From Aurifilum marmelostoma (Eukaryota; Ascomycota; Sordariomycetes; Diaporthales; Cryphonectriaceae): DNA of 64,000 bases. Position 1 is the first letter of the stretch, and the number at the start of each line of letters is the position of its first letter. The notes under the pieces are model-generated. The model was given only the letters and a program-made list of their open reading frames with translations, made no database searches and was not told the DNA's origin. The position numbers and the translations under genes are program-made. The stretch lies in NCBI GenBank assembly GCA_027559495.1, contig JAMXSV010000004.1:1229001-1293000 (forward strand), in the 5' to 3' direction. Shown here piece after piece: positions 1 through 9,500 of the stretch.

Positions 1-1411
1 CAGACCTTGCCGTCGTTGTAGAACTTGGCATTGGGGAGCATCACCTTGACTGCATGCCGGGCCACGTGAGTATGCACCGAGTCATTGGACATGGCAGTCT
101 TGATGGGAAGCTTCTTGACCGGATCCTCCTTGAGTGGGTAGTCAGGGTCCAGGTTCTGGAGGGCAGACTCGGTCGACTCGTCCTTGCGGTTGCGAGGGAA
201 GCAGGTTTTGCCCTCAGCCAGGGCCTGGAAGATGACAAGCTGGTCCTGGAGGAATTTGTCAACCGGGCAGTCGCCATGCTGGCCGCTAACCTCATCCTCC
301 AAGTCCTTGGCGAGCTGGCTGGAGATTGCCTTGCTCATGGAGCCGATGTGGGCGTCCTTGAGACGCTTGGAGGTGATGATGTCCCGAGCCCACTGGCAGT
401 ACTCAGACTTGGCAACCAGGAGGACATAGAAGCGATCCGTGTGGCCGCTATTCTCGCACTTGAAGGACAGCTCAGCACCTGGGAATCGGTTCTCGATGTC
501 TTCCGTCAGGGCTTCCTTCAGAGGCTCATGGAAACCCTCGGGAGTGACAATGGTGACGACCACATCCTCGATGGTGGTATTGAGAAACTTTGAGCCATAG
601 CTGACTCCTGGGCCTTCACTGTCATCGTCACACAGCTGCACGCCCTGGAGAGGCTTGAGGGTGGTGCCATACTCGAGAGGATGGAGCTTGAACATGATCT
701 TTCCCTTCTGCACAGTCTTGGGATCGGGAGTCATCTGGGCCCAGCCACGGCGGACCATCTTGCGGCCAACGTTGACTCCGAAGTATTTCTCCAGAGCAGG
801 CAGAAAGACCTGGTCGAGGTATTCGTAGCTTGGGGCATCGAGGCAGTTGGTGGCACCATCAATGCTCACTTCGATGGGCATGGTGATCTTGGAGTTGCCT
901 CCCACGAAAAGGAGCAGTGGCAGGATGGTCTGGAAGAATATGACAGAGCTAGCTGTCATAGAGCCAGAGTTGATCTTTATCTCTTTCTTGAGGATCTTGG
1001 CTGAGGGGAGGCTCTTGGGTCGGAAGGTCAGGACCTCGCTGCCGGGTTTGTTGCCCTCGACTTCGGCGTCGGTGACTCCCGCAAACCACTTGACAATCGC
1101 AACAAGAGCTGCAGTCATTCCTAAAGTATCATCGACGTCAATAGCTGTGACGAATAACGAAGTTTGTGTGCAAGGCTAGGCAGTGAGTTGGTAAAGGGGC
1201 TTTGGATTTCTTTGAAGATTGGATAAATTTGTGATGATTGAAATGGTGGGGACTTACCTGGGGTCTTCTTCAAGGTGCGAATGTCCACGATCTTGACAGG
1301 AGTGGTGGTGATGGCCGACAGGGTGATGAGGATACGGACGGTCTGGCCGTTGTTGCCATCATCTGCTGCACTGATGAACATCATCTCCTCAGCAGCCACA
1401 GCATGAACCAT
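1..1411 (-). CDS. RNA 3'-terminal phosphate cyclase family protein (3' end outside window)
   Basis: Member of the RTC family, which converts RNA 3'-phosphates to 2',3'-cyclic phosphates (RtcA) or acts as the ribosome-biogenesis scaffold Rcl1. Two exons are visible, with intron 1145-1257 (GT-AG, phase 1). The start at 1411 opens with MVHAVAAEEMM; a later in-frame Met is possible. About 432 residues lie in the window and the stop is beyond position 1. Family landmarks are a start-proximal TPVKIVDIRTLKKTP, then QTILPLLLFVGG (about residue 120), VDKFLQDQLVIFQALAEG (about 347) and VHTHVARHAVKVMLP (about 407). The His in the last motif aligns by eye with the nucleotidylated His of RtcA, which Rcl1 lacks, so a catalytic cyclase is favoured over Rcl1. 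The N-terminus lacks an obvious glycine-rich GGGQ motif, so the assignment is to family, not to a tested activity. The next gene, in the same orientation, ends 1.2 kb upstream. Confidence 0.72.
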
Positions 1412-2643
1412 GATGGACGATGTCGCGTGCGTCGCCTTGCATAGAGTGGTTGTTAAACAACAGTTGGTATTGGGCAATGTGGCGTTTGGATAATCAGCTG
1501 TGGGCTGATGGTCTCTAGGGAAGGGTTTCTCAAGATCAGGCTGCTTGCTAGAATCATATACTCTGGTTAACATTGGGCGCAGAAGAATGTGAAAGGGACC
1601 AACGAAAAGGGGCTGGGAGTCGCGACCTACTACTTTTCTCAAAAACAGCATGCAAGAGCAGTGATAGTTGATGTCGATTGCCAGAATCAGATGCTGAATG
1701 AACAACAGGGGAGGAAAGGGAAGAGATCGGCAGGTCGACGCTGGACCTCTTATTCCGTCGAAACCTGTAGATGGGTGAGCAGCTGGGGCAACCAGCAGGA
1801 CGTGGTGACATGTCATGAGCCTACAGAAAACAACACAACAAATGTTGACGTGACCTGAATAACAACACAGCAGTGAACAAGACCCAGCTCTGCGGGGTTC
1901 CTACTGGGATGACTGAAAGAGAGCTGCATAGATATGCAGTGAACAGTTGCAGAAGGCAATGGAGAGGCTGAAGCCTGGGTGAAGAGTGAATGGACTTCCC
2001 TCGTGGGACTTGAGGTAGAGAAATTATTAGGGTGTTTGACTGCCCAGGGTTGTGCAGTGCAGCCCTAATCACACAGCAAGGGCCGACACGCGTCCTCTGT
2101 TTATATGTGAATTGATTTACACTATATACTTCTGGGAAGGAAGGAGCGTGCTGGGCAGGTGGGGGAGGGGTTACCTCTGTGAATCGATTTTGGAAGATAC
2201 CAGGAAACCAATGATAGCTCGTTTCTAGCTGTGCCTGCTTTGCAACCTTGGAACACTTCTGGCTCTTGTCTTCCACAATTTTCCCGGTTATATCAATTTC
2301 CAGTTGTCCAGCTGTCCAGCTGTTATGCCATCCATCGATATGGATATTGCAGCAGCAACTTCTGGATGTTGTTTAGAAAACTGGGTTGAGAAGTTGAATG
2401 CTGTTCAGCAGATAACCCTACCAACTCGTGCAGAGGGCAAGGGAGAGGCTCAGGGTAATCTGGACAATTTTCCCATTTTTCTCTTCTTTTTCTTTTCTAA
2501 TTCCTATTCCTTTGGGTATATGTAAATATCAATATACATCTATACATCGAGGAGTGGTCAAGTATTTATTGTGGGGGTTGAATGTTGGTCTAAGCCATGA
2601 TGTCCAGCACCCTCTCCCCCTATCTCTCACTCTATCTCTCACA
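1412..2643. other. Intergenic spacer, promoter side of the cyclase gene
   Basis: No supported gene. It lies between the start of the cyclase gene and the stop of the next minus-strand gene, so it should hold that gene's 3' UTR and the cyclase promoter and leader. Short open frames at 1821-2276 and 1589-1858 have no recognisable protein character. Confidence 0.6.
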
Positions 2644-4398
2644 TCACCTATGCTGCTCATATTCTCTGATCTCTGCTATCCTGGCCTCCACCTTTTGGAT
2701 TGTCTCAGCATCATACAGATCCTCGGGGGCCTTGTCACCCTTTAGCACCTGCTTCTCATGGATCTTGTGCTCCTCCTTTGTCATGCACACCAGATCACTC
2801 ATCCTCAGTGTCGTTGACTTTTGCACCTCTGCACCATCACCAATTGTCCTCAGGATGCTCTTCTGTGGTCTCCTCCACCTGATGAGGTGCAGTCTGGTGG
2901 GCAGGCCACTGATGGCACTGCGGCCACGATACATCTCCTCCACCAGAAAGGCCACCTCACCGACGCTGAGGGGGGATCCGGAGTCCAACGGCGACGTCTG
3001 ATGGGGCGCCCGGTTCTGCCCGTATCAGCCTTTCCTCGTTGGCCTGGATGGTGGAGAAGACCGAGTCATAGAGCTTGCCGGAGCCTTTAGACTTAATGTA
3101 GTCTGTAGGGTAGCCTGGATTACACAACAAGACATTTAGAGGTTAGCAACGGCGACAGAGACGCGCGAGGACGGAGGCCAGGAGGGACAGTCTGTGAAAG
3201 AAAGAATAAGAAGAGACTTGCCTGTGATCTGGAGTATAACGTGGTTGGCAACAGTGAGGCCAAAGATGGCCGGCATGGTGCCGAGGACGGGCAGTATCCG
3301 CACACGAAAGTCGGGAAGAGGACCCAGGTCGCCCACGGAGCCTTTCTTGAACTCGTCTTCGGACAGGGGCAGCAGCTGCGCCTTTCCGTCGGCGGTTCTC
3401 TCTGTCGAGTAGACGGCGGGGATGCCGTGCGTCACGCCCTGGAGCTTCAGCTTCCTCCTCGTCGCCCTCGACAGCGGGTCGTCGGTGCTGCTGCTGATGT
3501 CGCCCACGATGATTCTCGTCGGATCGCTCTTGCACCCAGCCCCCATGGCCGAGATGACCGGTATCTTGTGGTCGTGGCAGTATTTCAGCAGGGCCACCTT
3601 GGTCTCGATATTGTCAATCGCGTCGACTACATAGTCCGGCGCGCGCTGGCTGCCCTCCTTGTCTCCTCTCCCCTCCGCCTCCCAAGGCCCCAGCAGCGCC
3701 TCGCAGCTGTCCGTATCGAACTTCTCCAGCCTCAGGTCGAACCGCACCCAGGGCGCGATGGCCCTCAGCCGCCTCTGTAGGCATTGGACCTTGGGCAGGC
3801 CGACGTCTGCCAGGGTGGCGACCGCATGTCTGTTCAGGCTGCTCAGGGTGACCTGGTCAAAGTCGACGAGCCGGATTCTCGACACGCCCGAGCGGGAGAA
3901 GGCGGCGGTCGCATGGCTGCCCACGCCGCCGCAGCCGACGACGACCACGAATGAGTTGCGGAGCCTGTCGAGGCCGTCGGGCCCGAGGAAGACGCGGTTG
4001 CGGGCCAGCTGTTCGAGGATCAGCTCGTCGTCAAAGTCGCCGGCCTGGGCGCGGCGGGCCAGCGCCTCGGTGCGGAGGTCTTCCTTGTCGGGGGCGGGGA
4101 TCGTGCCGAGGCTGGTGAGCTGTTTTTGTTCATGGGCGGACGAGTTGCTGTCAGTGATCAGCGCCCTTTTTTCCTACACCAAGGAGGACAGTGGCAACGG
4201 TTAGGCGGCACTCACCTTCTGTGGAGGCCTGTCCTCGCTCGGGTCAGGTATCGAGTCCTTGAGCCTCAACACCCGCTTCTCGTGTGACAGGCGCTGGTAG
4301 CTCAGGATCCCGGCCGCCACGATGCCTCCCGAGATGACGGCTGTGGCGGCCAGATGTATGCGCGAGTCGGAGCTTGCGCGGGACAGAAAGCTCGACAT
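2644..4398 (-). CDS. tRNA threonylcarbamoyladenosine dehydratase (TCD1/TCD2, TcdA/CsdL family)
   Basis: E1-like enzyme that cyclises t6A37 of ANN-decoding tRNAs to ct6A; the yeast homologues sit on the mitochondrial outer membrane. Exons are 4216-4398, 3222-4119 and 2644-3114. Intron 1 is GT-AG; intron 2 (3115-3221) begins AG|GCAAGT and is a GC-AG intron. The protein is about 516 aa once the frame is corrected. An N-terminal hydrophobic segment (LAATAVISGGIVAAGILSY, about residues 16-34) fits membrane anchoring. It is followed by LEQLARNRVFLG, the Rossmann loop VVVVGCGGVGSHA (about 124), GAGCKSDPTR (about 257) and PVLGTMPAIFGLTVANHV. The conserved C-terminal VEEMYRGRSAISGLPTRL lies in another frame. 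Dropping one C from the C6 run at 2970-2975 joins them as VGLRIPLSVGEVAFLVEE, which matches the family. The gene is therefore probably intact, with a consensus error. Identification is firm; which of the two yeast paralogues it matches is open. Confidence 0.88.
2970..2975 (-). other. Frame break in the TCD gene at a G6 (C6 on coding strand) run
   Basis: Before the run the minus-strand frame encodes the family-like text up to VAVGLR and then meets TGA a few codons later. After the run the +1 frame encodes the conserved C-terminus. The predicted coding exons total 1552 nt, one more than a multiple of three, as a one-base insertion predicts. Confidence 0.8.
3115..3221 (-). other. GC-AG spliceosomal intron of the TCD gene
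   Basis: The exon ends ATCACAG and the intron begins GCAAGT, a perfect downstream 5' splice-site context with C in place of T. It ends TAATCCAG. Joining gives ITG-YPTDYIK, as in family members. The nearest GT donor would delete this glycine and shift the frame. Confidence 0.75.
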
Positions 4399-5350
4399 GG
4401 CTGGCTGGCGTGCGCTGAAGATCGGAGGTGGTGGTGCGTCCCAAGAATGACCAGGGAAGATGATCTGAAAATTGACTATGGGGGCCGAACCGCTTGCTCC
4501 CGCAGCCAGCTAAAAAGGAAAAAAGTATCGAAAATACTCTTTACCCCTGCAGAGACATGACGTGCACAGCGGACCACCCGTAAATAGTACCGTACTACTG
4601 TACAGTACTGCAACGCTGTACCCACAGCAGCCAAGGTCCCTTGGCAATTCTTCCTTAGATAAGCATGTCTCGGTTGCATCAACGACCACTCGTTTGATCA
4701 GTGACGGGGTGGGGGTGTGGGTGCGTGGTTTCACACCAAGAACATCACAAAGAGCACGTCTTCTTCTCCCTCCTCCCTCCGCCTGCCTTCCTGAGTTGAA
4801 GAATTTCCCCGGTTTGCTTATTCCTTATTGCATTTCCATGGCATGTGTTGCCGCATCAGCCAGCCAGAGATTTGAATACATGAGATTAAGTACAGTTTCG
4901 ATTTGGCGGTTGCTAGCTAAGTTCTTGGATTGAATACCACTCCGACGTCTCCGTTCCCCATTGAGCATCGTGTCTCGTCTGGTGTACGCCCGGGCGCGAC
5001 CTGTAGGCCCCAAGATATCAGTAACGAGTCACTTGACCCATCCGTCAAAATCATGGTAGTCATGGTTTTGGAGCCCTTCCAAGGATCCCTGATACCTTGC
5101 CTGCTGCTGCACCCCCATCGAGGAGACTGTTCTTCCCCCTTTACCCCTTTCAAAGTATTCTATTCTTCTCCTTCCATTGCGTATACTGTGTTGCCCCCCC
5201 CCCCCCATTCAGGGTCTTTCCATTTCTTGTTCCCCTTTTAGGGCGGTCTCTTCATTTTCTTCCGCCGCCGTTCAGGGTACTTTGCAAAATGTCCGCGCGT
5301 CTTCCGCTCTAGCATTGACCGGCCCTCTCAACCCCGCAGACCTCGGAGCA
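4399..5350. other. Intergenic spacer between two minus-strand genes
   Basis: Holds the presumed promoter of the TCD gene (near 4400-4600) and the 3' UTR of the orphan gene (towards 5350). It contains a palindrome-like GTAC-rich patch near 4585-4620 and a C13 run at 5194-5206. No supported gene. Confidence 0.6.
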
Positions 5351-6918
5351 CTAGTACTGGTAGTTGTTGCGTGGAATGCGCCCATCACGGGGTGTGTACA
5401 CGCCGTTCTCGAACATGTCCAGCAAGATGCGCTCGAGTGCAGTTTGCTCGACGTCCATCAGGAAGGCCCTGTAGAGCGTGTAGGCCTGCTCCCACCACTC
5501 TTGAACGTATGGGTGGAAGGCCTGCTGGGCGATCTCGGCACGGCAGATCATGAGGCGCGAAAGAGTGCTCGGCGCCAAAGCCATGACACGCTCGACCTCG
5601 TACGGACTGGCCTGCTTGGGCAGGGACCCCACAGGAATGTCGAGGTGGTAGACCTCTGCATCGGATTCGTTGACAAGAGTCTCATCACCATCATCATCGT
5701 CATCGACGGCAATGGTCGAGGCGGGGGATTGGTTGCGAGACTGAGTGGGAGACTGGTGGGGAGACTGGGGAGGAGCCGGAACGAGAGCCTGGTTGTCATC
5801 CTTGTTAGTGGCTATGATGATTCCCTTTTTTTTTTTTTTTTTTTTTTCCTCCTTCCTTCGTCTCATGAACAAGATGCACACTCACCGGGACCGGCAACGC
5901 ATGAATGATGGTAGGGTAGCGCATCACGGCATGTCGTAGTGCTTGCTCGTAGTAACGAAACATTCCGTCGCTGCGGTGGATATTATGCGAGACTGACAGA
6001 GGCACGGTAACACCACGGTCTCCAAAGAGCTCCTTGAGGACATAGTAGCCCTGGGCGTACATGCCCCAGTTGACACATGCAAAGGAGAGGTTCAGAGCCA
6101 TGTCTGGCGTGTATGGACCGACTCTGATGACACAGAAGTGGGCCACCACATAATCGATGCCTTTGTGGAAGTAATCACAGAGATCGTCCTGTGACGTCCG
6201 GTCGAGGAAGACCTTGTTCGGCATCGATGCAACCCACTTCTCGTGGACATAACAGATGATCTGGGCAGGCCGATGGCACCATGTTAGGAACGACTGGCAA
6301 GTCATTGTGAGCTGAACACGGGAAGAGTCTAAAGCGTACCTTTGGCATGCACAATAGCAGCTTGACTTGATCCACCTGCTTACGCCACCAGGCTGGATTC
6401 GCATCAGTGATCCATTCAGCCTCGGGATTGTAGTGCAGGTACAGGCGCCACTTGTCCACACGGGTAGGATTATCTGCCTGCACCATCAGCGACAGCTGGC
6501 TCCGATCAGTCACGGGGAAGTGGATGTGGGCCCGGCTTAGGACTTCAATAGCATCGACGAGGCTGTCCTCCAGCAGAGCCAGCTGGGCGGCTGTAAGGAC
6601 AAGCTCATCCCGGGAGGCGCTGTTGGCATCGGCTGCGACGACGAGCTTATCAAGACAGAACAACTCATTGCGCGGTGGCTCAAAGAGGGAGATGGTGCCG
6701 CCCGAGCCATTCATGCTGCGCACAGCCTGGTCTATCTTTGCGCTGCAAAAGGGTATCTTTACGTTGGGGCGGTACTGGCCGGTCTCCAGAAGGATCAGAC
6801 AGTTGCGTTGGCAGTTGAAGCGGCTGTCAGTGGTGCATTTTGCCATGGTCCGCTGCCAATTAGTAGGTCCAGTATCGTCTTGTGCAGGGTACTGCGTGGG
6901 CGCGACCTGATCGGCCAT
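5351..6918 (-). CDS. Uncharacterised 463-aa protein, three exons
   Basis: I do not recognise the family. Exons are 6340-6918, 5886-6260 and 5351-5788, all in phase 0, giving 463 aa from MADQVAPTQYPAQ to RIPRNNYQY. Intron 1 (6261-6339) is GTACGC...CCCAG. Intron 2 (5789-5885) is GTGAGT...ACCAG, with CTAAC 15 nt before the acceptor and a 22-nt A run. The product is soluble-looking, with no signal peptide or membrane segment. Residues 1-190 have scattered Cys (including FNCQRNC) and a Trp-rich stretch WRLYLHYNPEAEW. The middle exon has conserved-looking globular text (ICYVHEKWVASMP, FACVNWGMYAQGYYVLKELFG). The third exon opens with QSPHQSPTQSRNQSP repeats and an acidic DDDDDGDE patch before a helical, hydrophobic end (VQEWWEQAYTLYRAFLMDVE). 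Compatible splice phases and exon lengths that are all multiples of three support a real gene; function is unknown. Confidence 0.68.
5826..5847. repeat. T22 mononucleotide run inside an intron
   Basis: Twenty-two T on the plus strand, read as A22 in the transcript of the orphan gene, lying between the donor and the CTAAC branch site of its second intron. Confidence 0.9.
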
Positions 6919-9500
6919 CTTGAAAGCTATTCCTGATCGTCGCTCTATGTTTGGCTCAGATGGCTGGCTTCTGTTCTGTCTTTGTGATGTGGTGTGTAAG
7001 GTGGCAGCGCTGCAGTTCCTCGAGAGACTTTGTGCCTGAATCTGGCGTCAGTGGAGTGGATCAGAAGGAGATGACTGCAGTGGTTGCAGAAAGCTCTCCT
7101 CACCTGAAGTTGGGGCTGATGAGTGGACCACAGAGGGTAAAGTAAGGGACTGCCAGAAATGTCTTCCCTGGAGTTGATGGAGATGCTGCGGATCAATCGA
7201 GAAACACAGTAGTTGCAGATAACTTCTCTGCTGAGGATGGCGTCGACGTGATGGACCAGAGGGAAGAAATAGAGTGGTCACAGAAAGCTTCTCGCCTGGT
7301 GTTGATCCTGACGCGGTGTTTCAGAGAGGAGAAAGGGTGGTGTGTGGTTTCTCAAGAAGTGTGTCGCGTAAAGTTGGGGTTGACGCGTTGGGTCAAAGAG
7401 AAGGATGTTTATCTGGATAAGATGGCGGGGTGAGAGGATGGGGGTCTGTAGGTCTAAGCTTGAGCTGGGGAACTGTATGGCCAGGTCAACACTGGACATG
7501 CTGTTCAAGTTCAGCACCTGATAGTGAGGCTGCAGTATTTATGTGTAGGGCAAGAAAGAAGGTAGGTGCTAGGTAGAAACTCGAGAGATCAATGTATAAC
7601 TTCTGCCTGGATCACTGCCTTCTGTATCTGCTCCAGAGGTACCTCTGACCTAGTCCTCCAACAAGACCCTCTTCCCTCTCTTTGACGCCCTTCAGGGGCT
7701 CTGATTGATGCTTGGGGCAGCCAGAAACCCACTCTCTCCTCCTACAGTTGTTCAGGCTGACTGGATCGTTGACTGCCAAACCTTGCTTGTGAGAGATGTG
7801 CTCATTGGTCCTCATTGAATAATTCACAGTATTCCATTCAGGAATTCCAATACCTGCTGCTCGACACTGCCCCATTGAGGCCTGCGGTCCGAGGATCCCT
7901 TCCTACCATGAAGTTTTCATTTTTCCTCGTGTCTCTGCAACCTCTGTGGCCCCAGATATTTTTAGGTACTTTGACCACAGTGATTGCTTGAGAGCAATGC
8001 CTAAGACAGTTGTCTGAAGCAGCATCTATAAACTGCAGATTAGATCATATTATAGATTTTCTCTTGTTCAAAATCACTTGGGTGCTCCCAGCTGAAAGTC
8101 CTCCGAGCTGGTTGGCACAGCACAGCATTTCATTTCTCTTCCCAGACCATGGCTCAGATCCATCAGACCCTCTAGTCATGCAACCCCCCCCTCCCCCCCT
8201 AAACATCTAGAGAGGGGTTCCACAGATGAGATCTACCTTCCATCTCAATAAATCAACAAGTACAACCTCAATAGATCCTCAAGGTCTAGGTCTGTGTCAT
8301 CTCTATACTGACCTCAAATGTTGATCTCTATGCAGCCTTGTGCTTCATAATGTTTGCTGTAATTATCCGTAGAAAATACCATATTGCTCACCTTTTTGGC
8401 ACCCGGACAAAGTTGGATATCAAGGTGGGCACGGAGCCCTGCTGTGGTTCAGCAGAGTGTGTTCCATACCACTACTTAGCTGGGCTGGAATTGTGCATTA
8501 TTTTCCTACATGCTCTGCTCTGGAATTTGATAAGTCCTGCAGGGCACGAAAGCTAGGTAACACACATCCTGGAATGCATCTTTTATGGATGTGCTTTCTG
8601 CAGCTGTTTATTCTGTCTTGTCTGGTATCATCATTTCTTGGGGCAGTCACTACGACGGTGAGTGCATGTAGAGACGCATGGGCAGCTGGGACGACATGCT
8701 AGTGCTTTGGCAATGTGCTGTGTCTCTGCAGATTTTGAGCTTCGAATACACTCTTGACCAATTATAGATTGACTTGATTAATTTATGCATTGAGCCTGGA
8801 GAGAAAGAATCTCAGGCTACAGTCATACAGCCAGGAGAGCACAGTATGGGGAGCCTTGAAAGGCCCCAGGTGAAATAATGCAGGCAATATATAGAAGATG
8901 AACCATGTCTACAGTATCAAAGAAGGCTTCAAGGCAACGCCACTTGCTCTGGACAGCTTAGAATTAGGCTACAAGGATCCACCAGTCTACATGCTCTATA
9001 GATCTAGAAAAGCACCTGCATATTACACAACTCCAACATAGCAGCGTAATGCAGAAGGAGGCATCCTCCTTACATTCATGCGTCGAGAAGGACAAGAGCA
9101 TTGTGACATACTTGCACAAATCAGGGTTCAAGGTTGGGTAAGGTACATAAGAATATGTACATAGGGGAAAGGCTGCAGCAGGGAGGTGGATCTGCGCAGG
9201 GGGCTAACGTGACAGTGATTGTTAGTGGGCTGTTACGTAATCATGTAGTTCCAGCTGCCAGCTTGGTGAAGCTCCCGACCATCGCTCTGTAGCAGCCATC
9301 TCTCCAGCGCCTCTGTACTCTCGCGACGCCCGTGCCCACCCACTACCGCGGACGCATACTCTGAATACACTGCGCCCGCCAGGCTAAGCAAATCTATAAC
9401 TCCTTATGGAGTAAGCTGGCACAGATATATCTCTTTTTCCCTTCCCCCCTCTCTCTCCTTTCCCCCGAGAAGAAGAACGACTTGCGCTCCATCCGCCAAC
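6919..9500. other. Divergent promoter region between the orphan gene and EMC1
   Basis: A 2.6-kb spacer between a minus-strand start (6918) and a plus-strand start (9501), so it should contain two promoters. The left part carries the decayed minisatellite described separately. From 7420 to 9400 I see no coding text, RNA gene or repeat beyond short poly-C (near 8185). Just before EMC1 there is a C/T-rich leader (9420-9470). Confidence 0.6.
7010..7410. repeat. Degenerate tandem repeat (minisatellite), period about 64-72 bp, about six units
   Basis: Units share the core AAGTTGGGGYTGAYG followed by TGG..CA.AGAG. Anchor positions are near 7109, 7236, 7301 and 7373. The units at 7107 and 7371 match best and are 264 bp (4 x 66) apart. 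Each unit also carries a GCAGAAAGCTTCTC-like segment. Units have diverged with small indels. The repeat lies in the leader or promoter of the orphan gene. It has no spacer/repeat regularity, so it is not a CRISPR array. Confidence 0.7.

Noticed and set aside
1821..2276. 151-codon minus frame upstream of the cyclase gene
   Set aside because: Lies where promoter and UTR are expected and shows no protein character.
3241..3780. 179-codon plus-strand open frame
   Set aside because: Antisense of the TCD Rossmann exon.
2644..4398. TCD as a pseudogene
   Set aside because: Only one base is off, at a homopolymer, and all motifs are conserved on both sides; three other genes show the same kind of defect.
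7010..7410. Possible CRISPR-like array
   Set aside because: Units are contiguous and degenerate with no unique spacers, and the genome is eukaryotic.
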